Assembly: GCA_028753945.1 (NCBI GenBank)
Contig: JAPNXP010000002.1
Span: 2,728,001 to 2,792,000, forward strand
Reading direction: 5' to 3'
Origin: Hexactinellida sp. DTS-2022
Taxonomy: Eukaryota; Porifera; Hexactinellida
DNA: 64,000 bases
Shown: positions 11,862 through 23,340 of the stretch, in pieces
How the letters are laid out: the number at the start of each line of letters is the position of its first letter
Numbering within the stretch: position 1 is the first letter of the stretch
Position numbers and translations under genes: made by a program
Notes under the pieces: model-generated
Told to the model about the DNA's origin: nothing
Databases searched by the model: none
The model's input: the letters and a program-made list of their open reading frames with translations, nothing else

Positions 11862-12237
11862 TTAATACAGAACGTTCTGCTTGTCACAAACTAAAAAGAA
11901 TTGAAGTAGTCCTTGTCTCTTATTACAGAGATCTATGAGGTCAAAGGTGTGAGTTAATACGACAGCTTTTGGAGAAATGAACTTTCCAGCCTCGTTGCCA
12001 TATGAGCCAAAACATGGCAACATGCAAACATCTAAGGAAAATACAAATTCGGTGGTTATAGTATCAGTAATAATGTGGTCCTGGTTTTCCACACAGAAAA
12101 ACTATCCGTGAATAGAATAAATTACAGAATATGGATCGTTCTTCAGAGAAACATTAACTGAAATGTTATAGTCCAAAGTAAGAACATGCATGCATGGATT
12201 AGCTTTGTCAATTACAATGATATTATTAGAAGTACTC
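11862..12237 (-). pseudogene. Coding-like relic, unknown protein (possible host exon)
   Basis: One minus-strand frame runs from the TTAA boundary at 12238 to a stop at 11862, about 125 codons with a single internal TAG near 12110. In this AT-rich DNA random frames close much sooner, so a coding origin is likely. The peptide includes NPCMHVLTLDYNISVNVSL, TITTEFVFSLDVCMLPCFG, AVVLTHTFDLIDLCNKRQG and LLQFFLV. I recognise no domain. Its 5' side is cut by the foldback element at 12242-12820, so an exon was probably split by that insertion or is a pseudogene piece. Confidence 0.4.
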
Positions 12238-12241
12238 TTAA

Positions 12242-12820
12242 GGCCTCCGGGTACCTGCAATTTAGGACAATGTATTTATTGTTAGTTGAATCCCCGCTAG
12301 TCTATTGTATCAGCTATTATTCAAAACAAAGTTTGACTCTCTAACTCATATACTTACCGAGTTACAGCCAAATATGTGAATTTGGAACTAAATGACCACC
12401 TATTATTATATAACATTAATTGAAAATTGATCGATATTGACTATACAAAAGATTCTATCAGAGAATTGGGTAGATATGGATGCAATGTTAATGCATATTA
12501 AAGTTAGTACTAAGTATATTGAAAGTGGCAATGAATCACGTTAAGTGATATAGTGTTTACTTTTCACACTACTGGAGTGACGATTCGGAATTTTCTGGAA
12601 TGTTGAACATTCCAGAAAATTCAATATCGATCAATTTTCAATTAATGATATATAATAATAGGTGGTCATTTAGTTACATAATCACATATTTGGCTGTAAC
12701 TCGGTAAGTATATGAGTTAGAGAGTCAAACTTTGTTTTGAATAATAGCTGATACATTAGACTAGCGGGGATTCAACTAACAATAAATACATTGGTTCTAA
12801 ATTGCAGGTACCCGGAGGCC
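12242..12820. mobile_element. TTAA foldback element (579 bp)
   Basis: TTAA flanks both ends (12238-12241, 12821-12824). The left arm, starting GGCCTCCGGGTACCTGCAAT, is the inverse of the right arm over about 200 bp (12242-12445 against 12610-12820), leaving a loop of about 160 bp. No ORF. It interrupts the coding relic to its left and abuts the next TTAA element directly. Confidence 0.88.
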
Positions 12821-13235
12821 TTAATTAAGGTTAAAATACAGCAGATTCTTGCAAAACCACACATAAATTTCGTTTTGAAGTTAGGTGTTTGATTTTCAGA
12901 TATATGATTGAAGACATTATAGCTACAGTGGAACCCCACGTATCGGGACACTCGCGTATCGGGGCACCCCTCGTATTGGGGCAGTAGGTTGGGAATTTGT
13001 TTTTTTCCCATTAAAAATATTCCCGCGTATGGCGCACCATTCACTAATCGGGGCACTCCACCGAAGATTATTTTCTCTTGAGTAACATTTTTTTACTTTT
13101 GAGCAGCTTAGTATTCTTTGTCAGCGCCGCTAACCCTTCCCACTCACGCTAGAGACTCGTGCTGAGGTAATCGAGGGTGTTTTTTTTAAAAGAAATTGGT
13201 GAATATCATGGATTTGTAACTCCTAGTGTAGTTAA

Positions 13236-15545
13236 GGTTAAATTACCCCACGGGAATGAAATCTCTTGTATTAAGGCCCCTCTCGGGTTAATTTTGAATT
13301 ATTTAAATAATTGAGTTTATTTCGTTTTTATTAGTTATAATACCCGGGAGGATAATATAGGAAAATTTGGCTTAATTCTGAGGACAATTGAACTCAAAAG
13401 AGCAATTTGAAATTGGGGGATGTCTGTTATATGGCCAAATTGAGAGTAATATAAATTACGGCCACACAATGCTGGTCAGATAAATGGAGATTCGATTGTT
13501 TTTGGATAGTACACCAGAAAGTAAAGCCACATTGAAAATTTCAGGTGAATCTGACTAATAGTTTTGCTGTAGCGACCATTATAAGATCCAGGAATGTAAA
13601 GGACATCATGGAGGGTGACTTTTTCAAATGGAATGAAAGTTTAGTAGGCTGGCACTGCCACAATTTGTTTTCAATATAGTTGTTATTCATACAAAAGTAT
13701 ATTTGCATATCTACTTAGGTTGTAAACCTAAATTTTCAACATTCCAAAAATTAAGTCCCGAGTTATAGTCATTTGAAGTCAGATTTGGACTGTCAAGGTC
13801 CCTAGTCTGACATCAAAGGGCATTAACTTTGAAAGTTTGTATTGTAAAGTTTAGATCAAGGGTCATTCCCATATTAAATATATATTCAATCGTTTACACT
13901 TGGTTTCAAACAATTTGGATGAAAACTGTGAACGCTTTAGCATTTTAAACTTTCTGACCTTTCAACTCATTGGGTGGTCCTTTCACATCTCTACATTGAA
14001 TCTCAGAAACCCGTCGACCAATAATGAAATATTTGAGTGCAAAATGCTTGCAATACCCGGTTTCCTATTCGTCCATAATACATTTTATGACCCTAACTCG
14101 CAAAAATCTTCCAAATGACCATATATGGGCATAAAATGTGCCCATTTTTGATGATTTAGCATATTTATTTCTTCAAAACTATAAACTCTAGAGCTTAGCA
14201 CTAAATTTCCCATCACATCCATATAATATTGCAAACCCATTAGAATCACAATTGAAACCATTTCCCTAAAGATTGCTGTCCTATATATTGACCGGAATAC
14301 CCTCATAATAGTGTGAAAAGTAAATATAAAATTCCATTTATTTTTGGTTCAACTATTGCAAATTTGGTCCAAATTGTTTGAAACCAAGTCTAAACTAACG
14401 AGGACATATGTAATTCGGGGGGATTTTTCAAACTAACCTCTAGCATAAAAAAATTCAGAATTCTATATCTTTGAAGTTCGACTTGGACCGCATATTTACA
14501 TAAAACATCGAATAATGCAAAAATTGGCAGTCAAAATGTGACTTCAAAGGGCTATAACTCACAAAGTTTGTATGTTAGTGGTTAGTTTGAAAAATCCCCC
14601 CGAATTACATATGTCTTCATCAGTTTAGACTTGGTTTCAAACTATTTAGACCAAATTTGCAATAGTTGAACCAAATGTAAATATATTTTCAATTGAAAAT
14701 TGACATTTTCATGATGATACACACATTCCTGAGCACTAAACTGGTATTAACTGCAAAAGTAGAGCTCAGATTCACTTGAAATTTTCAATGTATCAATACT
14801 TTACTGTGTACTATACGAAAACAGTGTAATCTCAATTACCAAATTAACCAAAGAGGGGCCTTAATCTGTAATTGTTAGAAATAGATCAAGGTACGATACA
14901 AAGCAATAAACAAAAAAGAAAATGTCTCAATATATTATACTTTTTATTTTTTGTCGGTTTCAATATTTGGCTAATACAAATCTCCCATAGGGCGATTTCA
15001 AAAAGTGGTGGTCGATATTATAGTGTAATTTGGCAATGCGGCCATCAATGTTTGTTATCAGAATCAATATTGAAAGATTATAAGCGTACGGAGTTGGTAG
15101 TCGGTTTACATTTTTGAATTATGACTCTGAAATTATTTTTCAAACATTTTATCAAATATCTCATAAAAAACATGACCTTTTTACTGATTTCTTTAGTTCA
15201 AAAGGTCGCAACTTTTTTTATTTAGGTCAAATCAAAATTCTAAACCAGTCACCTACAGCATATAACGATGATCTATGTGATATATCGCACATAATATGTC
15301 TTTAGCTAATAATGATCTTGAGATCGACACACTTATCAGGTGGAGTCTGAAGAAATCCCCCTATGGGACTTTTGTATTACCATAAAACTGCACGCCCCAT
15401 AAAATCGAATTTATTCAAAATAATTCGATTTCGTTTTCAGTTTCGATATAGCTATAATGTCTTCTATTATATATGTGAAAATTAAACATTTTACTTCAAA
15501 ACGAAATTTATGTGTTTTTTTACATGAATCTGCCGTAATTTAACC
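13236..15545. mobile_element. TTAA MITE (720 bp net) nested in the Tigger
   Basis: The ends are GGTTAAATTACCCCACGGGA and the inverse of GGTTAAATTACGGCAGATTC, with TTAA at 13232-13235 and 15546-15549. Subtracting the inner element (13275-14864) gives 720 bp, the family length. The 14872-15305 open frames are fragments of this MITE and not genes. Confidence 0.92.
13275..14860. mobile_element. Innermost TTAA element (1,586 bp), GGCCCCTCT ends
   Basis: The ends are GGCCCCTCTCGGGTTAATTT and the inverse of GGCCCCTCTTTGGTTAATTT, flanked by TTAA (13271-13274, 14861-14864). It contains an inverted pair near 14340-14480 and 14560-14700 (tttgaaaccaagtctaaact and its inverse) and one CCATATATGG module (14119-14128) with agagcttagcact at about 14186. 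No transposase. The open frames at 13900-14118 and 14085-14306 look incidental. Confidence 0.9.
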
Positions 15546-16140
15546 TTAAAGTATAATGCGAAATTGTAATGTGTAGTAGTGCTTAAATATCGTCCTTAAC
15601 TCTGGGTTTTGACTATGTGTAGTATTTGTTGTGTAGATGCTAATTTAATTGTTTTAACCATACATATTGGAGTTCTCTCAGAACCCCGCGTGTTGGTGCA
15701 CTCCCACGTATCGGGGCGCTGAGCGCTTGGACGGAGGTGCCCCGCAACGCGGGGTTCCACTGTATCTCGAAGCTGAAAACGAAATCCAATTATCTTCTAT
15801 AAATTCGATTTTATGGGGCGTGCAGTTTTATCTAAATACAAAAGTCCCATAGGGGGATTTCTTCAGACTCAACCTGATAAGTGTGTGGTTTGCAAGATCA
15901 TTATTAGATAAAGACATATTCTGTGCGATGTATCACATAGATCATCGTTATGGGCGGTTGGTGGCCGGTTTAGAATGTTGATTTGACCTAATAAAAAAAT
16001 TGCGACCTTTTGAACTCAAAAAATAATTAAGAAGGTCATGTTTTTATGCGATATTTGATAAAATGTTTTTAAAAATAAATTTTGGGTCATAATTCAAAAA
16101 TGTAAACCGACTACCAACTCTGTACGCTTATAATCTTTAA

Positions 16141-16640
16141 CCGTAGACTGCCTAATCGCCACACAGTGTGGCAGTGTCAAAAAACGTTGTAAATATTCTC
16201 CAAATTTCAAAACATTTCCGATTCAAACATGTTTTTGTATTCTCTATCGATTTCAATCTTAAATTTTTTTTTTGAAAGTTCAATGTGATGACATAGCATA
16301 AATGTGTCATCTGCCACTTAAATGCCAGCTCAATTAGAAATTTTAAAATGTAAATTTTGGCTGTGTCAAACATGTTAAAAATGGAATTCAATGTAAATAC
16401 CCTTTTTAGAATGTTTACTCGTGTTTTTTTAGAGTTGTCGGACATTAATGGAATTTTCTTAATTTTTTCGTCATCCATGGTTCAAAATATAAACTTTAGT
16501 AGTTTTAATGTATTGATGTAGCTTCAGTAGTATGCGACCCAATCGTTTGAAATATGTTATCCAAAATGGAATATTATGGCTCCACATGATGTAGTCTTCA
16601 ATGTAAGACTAACTTCCTTTATTCTCAAGGCTAATTAATA
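16141..16640. mobile_element. TTAA element end, CCGTAGACTGCC family
   Basis: CCGTAGACTGCCTAATCGCC follows TTAA at 16137-16140, and the block is the inverse of 54820-55428 over roughly 500 bp. It sits exactly at a TTAA inside the 720-bp MITE, as expected for insertion there. The far end is not identifiable. The 108-codon minus-strand frame (16152-16478) is not preserved in the other copy, so I do not call a gene. Confidence 0.7.
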
Positions 16641-17880
16641 TCATCAAAAAATTATGGTCTCAGCTTATCCATTGTTTTACTGTAGAACACTTATACATAG
16701 TATATGATGAAACTCTGGGACCGTTGTAATCTGACCCACAGAAACAGGAATTGTCTGGATAGACTCAAGAATCTGAATCACATGATTCCATATATGAGGG
16801 GTAATTACTATAACAAAATAACTAACAAATTATATAGAGTAAATGCTTTGAAATGAAACTAAGATTTAAAAAACCCTCACAGACGGGATGGGAGTGTGCT
16901 CCTTCTGATTGCACTTCCCCAATGTTTAATTTAATAGGAATTTCATTATTAAAATTACATTTCATCTTAGTGTAATATAATTTAATTAATGTTTGACTTG
17001 TGAAGACTTCATATGTTTAAATTAATTTAAGATTAATTATTACAAATAGAATTAGGAATACGTTGTAGTATTTACGTTATTATTTGAATAATAGAATTCA
17101 TTATTGACATCATCATCAACTTGTAAATGTTCCAACTTCCAAGTGTTTTCACTGCACTTGTTATGAAACACATATTCACTTACAAACCTATAAATAACAG
17201 TCATTATCTAGCAGATAGTATAGGCTTATGTAATATGTTCTATAGTATTCAGTATACTATAGAGTAATTACATTATGGGGAAGATGGCTGATTTATGTAA
17301 ACAATCGTTAATAAAACCTAGAGTTGGTTAGCGACCTATTCATTTTAATTGATAAATTGAAAGAACATCCTTAGGAGAATACAACCTCTATAATTTCAAT
17401 TGATAATTCGAATTATTAAAGAGTCACTGGACCAGAATACAAATTTCGATATAACTGATGAACAAAAGCGAAATTGTGAATTCGGACTTCTAGGTGATCA
17501 TCTTCTGGAAATTCTATATCTCCTGTCCTAATGTGAATCTCTATCCCTAATGGTCAAGTCAGACCATCGCGTACGGCCGGCAGGCCGGAAGTCCGACAGA
17601 GATAAATTCAATAGTATGCACTTATAGTATAAAACTATAGTAGGATCCTACTATAACATTTACTAGAAGATGCACACTAAAAATTATACATGACGAAAGA
17701 AGTTATTTGATATAAATTATTACATATGTATATATTCTACCTACAACTACAGTTATTTATACATTCCTGAAATTGTGGGTTAATTAAAAATGTATACAAT
17801 TATTATGGGATTCTAAACCAACCATTTAGATTTATAATTTGGTGTTAGAATATGCAAATTCATATGATCTTTTAATCTTA
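16641..17880. other. No gene recognised
   Basis: AT-rich. Small palindromic patches such as ctatagtatt/agtatactatag near 17240 and ggccggcaggccgg near 17575 are visible. No element boundaries found. Confidence 0.35.
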
Positions 17881-17881
17881 C

Positions 17882-18013
17882 GGATTTTAGAAATCCGTAC
17901 GGGTCTGGAAATCGGTACGGATCTGGAAATCCGTACGGATCTGGAAATCGGTACAAATCTGGATATTCGTACGGATCTGGAACTCGGTGCAAATCTAGAA
18001 ATCCGTACGGATT
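17882..18013. repeat. 18-bp tandem repeat (about 7 copies)
   Basis: Imperfect copies of atccgtacggatctggaa alternate between ccgtacgg and cggtac(g/a)(g/a). The plus frame reads as repeats of L-E-I-(R/G)-T-(D/N/G). The open frame over it (17839-18069) has no other feature and probably reflects the repeat only. Confidence 0.8.
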
Positions 18014-18194
18014 TATACGGATTTGAAAATCAGCTATGGACTATGGACTGGATATGGAATTTAAATTAGGTATAGGATGGATTATGGACTGGATATGGAT
18101 AAGGATTCTGATCCATTCGGACCCACTGACCAAATCAATGAATTAACAATTGAGACTATTTTCGAAATGGTTACAGTCTTATAAATTCACTTGC

Positions 18195-18266
18195 CCATAT
18201 ATGGTGGTGTCATTTCAGTGATGTGACCTAAATTTTGAAAAGAAAATGTAGCTAGAGCTTAGCTCT
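18195..18266. promoter_or_regulatory. CCATATATGG / AGAGCTTAGCTCT module, solitary copy
   Basis: CCATATATGG at 18195-18204 and AGAGCTTAGCTCT at 18254-18266, 49 bp apart, with ggtgtcat and gatgtga between. It has the same layout as the modules inside the TTAA elements, but I see no element boundaries here. Role unknown; the feature type is a placeholder. Confidence 0.5.
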
Positions 18267-18640
18267 AACTTGCTAGTCATATCAATAATCCATTTTGACG
18301 CCTATCCGATAACTGATAAGGATAATATCACAACGCCTACGGAAATAACTAATTTGTTAATACTTTGAAACGTTCTTTCCCAGTATATTGTATTTACAAA
18401 AAGTGACGACACGGGGTTGATCGCAGAGACCCCAATATAGTAGTTAAAGTTCTTAAAACTTTTGCACAGATTTATATAGTTTATTTGAACACTGTTGTGA
18501 AGCAGAATTTTAAATTTCCAAATTGAACCCAGGTGGTGTAAGTTTATAGTTCGATTAGTACAAAAATCAGGGAAAAATTGGTTAAAATGAGTAAAATCTA
18601 TAAAATTAGCCAAATGAAAATCAGAATTTATTAGTCACCT

Positions 18641-18985
18641 CTGAAAAAATTCGAAAAATGTCAACCCTAATCAATTTTGATTTTGTTGCATTTCCGACAT
18701 CTATGGTTACTTCTGATCAATCTAACTAAATTTCTAGGCGAAATATAAATTAAATTTCAAGTTATGGACTCTTACGTCTCCATCACTTCATGTTGCAGTA
18801 CACGATCGAATACTGAAAAAATTCGAAAAATGTCAAACCTAATCAATTTTGCTTGTATTCATTTTTGGAATCTATGTTTACCTCTGTGCACTCTTACGAA
18901 ATTGCTAGGTAAATACAAATTATATTTCAAAATACAGACTCTTTTGTCACAACTCTTCATGCAGTGTACGATCGAACACTGTAGA
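18641..18985. repeat. Diverged tandem duplication of about 171 bp
   Basis: ctgaaaaaattcgaaaaatg starts at 18641 and again near 18811. The rest follows in parallel (taatcaatttt, tttccgacatctatg against tttttggaatctatg, gactcttacg, cagt(a/g)tacgatcgaa). The open frames on both strands here are not conserved between the units. Confidence 0.7.
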
Positions 18986-19025
18986 CAAAGTTCAAACAAA
19001 GTTATCGTAATTGACTAGCTACAAC

Positions 19026-19385
19026 CTAAGTTGTTTAATACGAGTATTGCGTATAATACGTATAATACGTATAATACATGATACGCTATCCACCAGTACG
19101 TATTATACGTTAAATCTATGATCAACCAGGGATATCTTTGAAGTAAATTCAATAGAATATTTCTAATTCTTGTTGTAAAAACAACATCTAACAAATAATC
19201 ATATTTGTACTATACAAACTATACTACGAGTCGATTAACAATAAAAGAAACACGATTAAACCAAAAGTTATTCAAATCAAATTCCATGAGCTCGATATTA
19301 TAAGTAAGGTATACGTATAATACATATTACATTATACGTATTATACGTAATACGTAGACAATAAAAGACGTATTAAACAACTTAG
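19026..19385. mobile_element. hAT MITE (360 bp) rich in tacgtataa
   Basis: CTAAGTTGTTTAATACG at the left end is mirrored by CGTATTAAACAACTTAG at the right. The 8-bp target duplication gctacaac lies at 19018-19025 and 19386-19393. Just inside both ends are runs of tacgtataa/ttatacgta, typical sub-terminal repeats. No ORF. Confidence 0.9.
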
Positions 19386-19692
19386 GCTACAACACATACG
19401 TAGTCAAACACAATCCTTAACGACAATTTCTTTTCAACTTGGAAACTCAGAAACTTATGACAACAAAAATATAATAGATTTTGCCTCAATTGGAAAACTC
19501 CTTTATTGTGACTATTCGTATAAATCATATAATTGTTCTTATTATTCATGTGCCACTATACTATAGTATAGTGGACTATTATTATTATTTCTCAAACATA
19601 TATTACTATTATTACTTATACTAGAATTAGAACTATAATTATTTACCTTACTGCTCTTAGATAGTAGTAGTGCTCCATGGCCGTATCCCTTG

Positions 19693-19965
19693 TCAGTTGG
19701 GCACTACCATGCCCATCCTATAGGCTTCATCAATCCTGAGGCCATCAAGAGTCACTCTCTTCATTTTTGGAACCTTGCGACGCCTAATTACTCTCAAGGC
19801 CCTCCTTGCCGCCTTGTTGGCCGCGCGCGTACTCACAATGCTCCTGCGCTTCTCTTTCTCCAGCTTGTCGATATTTTGCTGGAGGCAATTCATGGTCCTT
19901 GCCGAAGGTGCCCTCCTCAGGAGACTTCTCATCCAACATATGTCAAATCTTATGGAATTGGTCAT
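19693..19965 (-). CDS. Basic 90-codon ORF, unknown
   Basis: A GC-richer island (19670-19970) holds a minus-strand frame whose C-terminal two-thirds is strongly basic and helical in look (DKLEKEKRRSIV, RAANKAARRALRVIRRRK, VPKMKRVTLDGLR). Plus-strand frames over the same DNA are also open, so the coding strand is uncertain. The local composition change is the main argument for a coding origin. It might be the tail of a transposon-encoded DNA-binding protein. I recognise no family. Confidence 0.3.
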   Translation of the reverse strand: MTNSIRFDICWMRSLLRRAPSARTMNCLQQNIDKLEKEKRRSIVSTRAANKAARRALRVIRRRKVPKMKRVTLDGLRIDEAYRMGMVVPN

Positions 19966-20159
19966 TCTTCAAAATAATGCTTGATAAAATTATACGTATA
20001 TAAAATTCGAATAAACTGCTGTTATTCAATAATTGAATCTATTTATACGTAATAACAAGTAAACTAATTTTTATGCATATAGAATAATATACTTTCGTGG
20101 GTGTTCCTTCATCTGGTAAATTCACCCCTTCAATAGCTAATTTTCGATGTGAACTACTT

Positions 20160-20608
20160 ACAATAATAATGATTCCTTTCAAGCTGTGGCAACTTTGATG
20201 CACTGTTTATTATTTTGAAATCTGCGCATGCCCAGATTTCATTATGTCATAATGATTCTATTCTTATCACTCAGACGCAATAAGTGCATCTATATTTGTA
20301 ACGAATAAGACCACCCGCATATCCGTTATGACATTATAGCACTACTGTGTATCTATAATATATAAATACTTTCACTAAACTCAAATTGTTATTCAAAACT
20401 TCATAGTTCCTATTGCTTGATATTTTTTTCTTTTTTTCTCTGAATTGTTTCAATTCAACAAATTTTTCTATAATTTCTCTAGAAGCCTGGAGAGGCAGAA
20501 TTGGTAGCTGGGCAGGAAGAGTGAGGCAGTCTTCCAAGATTATTAGTGCCTCGAAGATGGATATTTCGCTCGGGCAGACATTGGATATTTTGTGGGGCAT
20601 ATCCACAC
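20160..20608 (+). pseudogene. 5' part of Mutator/Kolobok-type transposon 2, left of the hAT insertion
   Basis: The leader from about 20160, including the palindromic gaaatctgcgcatgc stretch (about 20215), resembles the leader at 28500-29160. A frame containing SLEAWRGRIGS, ISASKMDISLGQ and LDILWGIS runs up to the hAT target site at 20601-20608. Removing the hAT and one 8-bp duplication (2,773 bp) joins it in the same frame to the sequence starting at 23382, which leads into a hydrophobic stretch and a 2A-like motif. It is therefore the N-terminal part of the transposon protein, now separated from the rest. Confidence 0.65.
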
Positions 20609-20787
20609 CAGGGTTGGGTTCAATTATAATTTCCAATTATAATTACAATTACAAATACGCTATCTTTAGAATTTCAACTACAATTACAATAACAATTATA
20701 AGGATTTGTGTTTTCCTATTACAATTACAATTACAATTAATTAATTAATTACAGGTATTTTAATTTCCAATTACAATTGAACTCAAC

Positions 20788-20904
20788 CAGTGGCGGATCC
20801 AAAGGGTGTGGGGGCACGTGCCCCCTGAATTATAACCTGCCCCCCTAGTTCACTAGTAACACCCTATACTGCCCCCCTCGGATTTGTCTCTGGATCCGCG
20901 TCTG
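20788..20904. mobile_element. 117-bp hAT-like MITE nested in the hAT
   Basis: The left end CAGTGGCGGATCCAAAGGG and the inverse right end CAGACGCGGATCCAGAGAC match over cGGATCC. The interior is C-rich (cccccc blocks near both sides). I see no clean 8-bp duplication, so the exact boundaries are uncertain. Confidence 0.55.
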
Positions 20905-20991
20905 AAGGCAAATCCTGAAAAATCATGCGTACCAGTTTTATCATAAAGGAACAATGTCTACTCACTGGAATCTAAAATATATCTAGTAATT

Positions 20992-22901
20992 TCAATCTAA
21001 GTGTTTGTTTCCACTTATAAACATCAGCTCCTCGAATCGTTTGTCAGATAGCCTACATCTGTCCGGTCGAAATTTTTTCCCACCGATTGAAAACAAACGC
21101 TCAACTGGAGCAGATGATGCTGGGATGGCGCTGTAATGGATAGCCATAGTGGTGAGCTCAGGCATGCTGTATTGGTTCTGTTTCCAATACTGAAGTGGAT
21201 CTGAGTCCTCTGGGATGTCTGGTTGAGCAATGTAATTTTCAATTTGCTTTGAGGCTGGAGTTATATTCTTTTCATATTGTTTATCAGGGGCTTCACTCAT
21301 GATTCTAAAAAGCTTGCATCTTTTATTTGGAGGTGATACCGAATCAGGTTCTGTGGTAACTTGACTTTCATCAACTTGGAATTGCGCATTCAATTCAGAA
21401 ACTCTCTTAGATAGCAGCTCTTTTATATGGTTGGCCTCACTATTATAGCACCAGTCAAGTTTCCATCTCGGATCTAATGCAGCAGCCAGTTGAAAAAATT
21501 CTAGTTCATCATATTTAACCAATCGTCTCTCAATAGATGATATTAGTGTAGTAACCATCTTTGACTTATATGTTTTGGACAATTCTTTCAGCTCAGCTCT
21601 GAGTCCACGGATGCAAGGAATCACTAAACTGGATGTTACGAACTTCTGAGCTTGACATTGCATAGTAGCTAGCTCAAATGGCGTGAGAACCGCTGTTATC
21701 TCACTAATTACTTTCATTTCATATTTTGTTGACTTAGCTGAATAATTAAGTTGCTCAATTATGGCGGGATCTGCATCCAAAAGTGATTTGAGCATCTTAT
21801 TCGTACTGTTCCATCTTGTGTCATTTTTTGCATGAATTTATGACCACCTTCAAAGAGAGAAGTAGCTTGGCAGGAGTGACGAACATAGCTAACCATCTTA
21901 GATACTTTGTTGATTATTGACGATACAGCTCCAATTTGTTTGATTCCATCATGTACTACTAACTGTAGAGTGTGTATGAAAACATGAGATATGCTTAGGC
22001 AGATAGTCCAACACATCTTGTGAATCGACAGACATGTAGAAATCCTCATCTTCATCGTCATTTTCATCACTTTCACTGTCTCCGCTGTCCGCTTCCACTC
22101 CTGGAGACTTGACAAAAGCCTTGTGCATATTAGCAGCATTGTCTGTGATGATATATCCAACCTTACCATCTAAATTGAACTGTTCGATGATGTCCTGGTA
22201 ATTGGATAACACATTCTCTGCAGTATGTGATCCCTCAAAACGTCTACACGCTAGCATGACACTTTGCAGTTTAAAATCTTCTGTGAAGTGTCCAGTGATA
22301 CCAATGTAGGCACGCATAGTCCTATTTGTCCATATATCTACTGTGAGGCAGATTGTTTTGATTTTTGAAAGTCGTTTACAGATGTTGATGTGAAGATTTG
22401 AAGTTTTTGCGGGGAGGATCTTGGTACTCAAATATTTACGAGAAGGAATGTTGTAAGCAGGCTGAGCTTTCTTCAATAGCGCACAAAAATCAGGGTTTTC
22501 TACCTCGTAGGTGGCTTCAAAGAATTACAGATATATTTAACTAAGTAGTCTGTCATTTCAATTTGGTTGGGATTTGTTGCCTTCCATAAAACTGGAGTTC
22601 CACTAACAGCCATAAAGTTAGTTATAGGCCCTTGTCTAGATAAAGTTGAATTACTAGTTGAGCTATGTTCTATGTGTATTTCTGGGTGATGTCGCTAAGA
22701 GAAAGACAGATTGGGATAAATTGTATAACCAAAATTCTTAAAGTGTATTTTTCAAAATCTTACCTTCATGTGCGTGTGAAAGTTGGATGATGCTGCATAG
22801 GAACCTGAGACTGGTTTCTTACAGTGCTTGCAATTAATTTTGAACTGACCGGTAATATTACCAGCAGGTTCATCGAATTGATTGAATATCGGAGGAGTCA
22901 T
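20992..22901 (-). pseudogene. hAT transposase, ZBED type (frameshifted)
   Basis: A DDE transposase of the hAT superfamily that would excise and insert elements with 8-bp duplications. Proposed start at 22901. Exon 1 gives a BED zinc finger (CKHCKKP, then FHTHMKRHH across the intron). After the 69-bp intron (22695-22763) come the catalytic segment LTVDIWTNR, the second acidic block GYIITDNAANMHK, the HTLQLVVHDG block, and a C-terminal dimerisation domain (HYSAIPASSAPVERLFSIGG, ending SGNKHLD at 20992). The frame moves between two registers at about 22535, 21985 and 21800, so at least three frameshifts inactivate it. Motif order and total length fit a ZBED/hAT-Ac transposase. Strong identification; clearly non-functional as read. 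Confidence 0.93.
22695..22763 (-). other. 69-bp intron of the hAT transposase
   Basis: On the minus strand the donor is ATGAAG|GTAAGA and the acceptor is TTTCTCTTAG|CGACAT. Joining 22764 to 22694 keeps the frame and completes the zinc-binding histidines of the BED finger (HTHMK then RHH). This supports a real spliceosomal intron and a eukaryotic source. Confidence 0.85.
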
Positions 22902-23164
22902 TTCACAAGATTGAGTCGGCAGATAGCCTAGTACTGAATGCTCAATATATATACGTATACTCCATTATAACAAAGAGAAGCCATTTGTTATTGTAAAATC
23001 AACAGCTTACTAGAAGTTTGGGCAAAAATGTCAATCCAAAGCCATAACTGGTGTTCTAATAATATTATATTTATAACGAACACTAGAAACGTGTAATCGA
23101 AAAATATTTAGTCTATATTAAGGACAAATTATTTCATTTAAAATTGCCAATATGGATTAGTGCT

Positions 23165-23340
23165 TTTCAATTACAATTACAATTACAATTATAGGGATTT
23201 GTGTTTTCAATTACAATTACAATTACAATTATAGGGATTTGTGTTTTTCAATTACAATTACAATTACAATTATAGCGATTTGTGTTTTTCAATTACAATT
23301 ACAATTACAATTATGTCAAACACGTAATTAATTGTAATTG
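23165..23340. repeat. Sub-terminal array of the hAT: aattacaattacaatt blocks
   Basis: Four copies of a roughly 50-bp unit (ttcaattacaattacaatt, then ataggg/cgatttgtgttt) lie just inside the 23373 end. A related, less regular array lies inside the other end (20625-20785). Sub-terminal repeats are the usual hAT transposase binding sites; that role is inferred here. Confidence 0.75.

Larger units (their letters stand above)
12926..15762. mobile_element. Tigger/pogo MITE (523 bp net) carrying a nested TTAA element
   Basis: The ends are CAGTGGAACCCCACGTATCG and the inverse of CAGTGGAACCCCGCGTTGCG, with TA at 12924-12925 and 15763-15764. Subtracting the nested element and its TTAA copy (13236-15549) leaves 523 bp, matching the 525-bp relative at 26787-27311 in the opposite orientation. 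Sub-terminal tatcggggcac blocks repeat. No transposase. Confidence 0.92.
12829..16136. mobile_element. TTAA MITE (720-bp family), outermost of a nested stack
   Basis: The left end GGTTAAAATACAGCAGATTC follows TTAA (12825-12828). The sequence stops at the Tigger insertion (12926) and resumes at 15765 with the family's gaagctgaaaacgaaatc block. It continues to TTAA at 16137-16140, where another element (16141 onward) replaces its last part. Removing the Tigger leaves about 470 of the usual 720 bp. Complete relatives lie at 36423-37142, 37683-38401 and 58911-59629. Confidence 0.85.

Noticed and set aside
16152-16478. 108-codon ORF as a gene
   Set aside because: The inverted copy at 54820-55428 has stops throughout the corresponding frame.
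19690-19977. Plus-strand ORFs over the GC island
   Set aside because: The minus-strand frame has the more protein-like basic helical composition; the plus frames look like shadows, although this is not certain.
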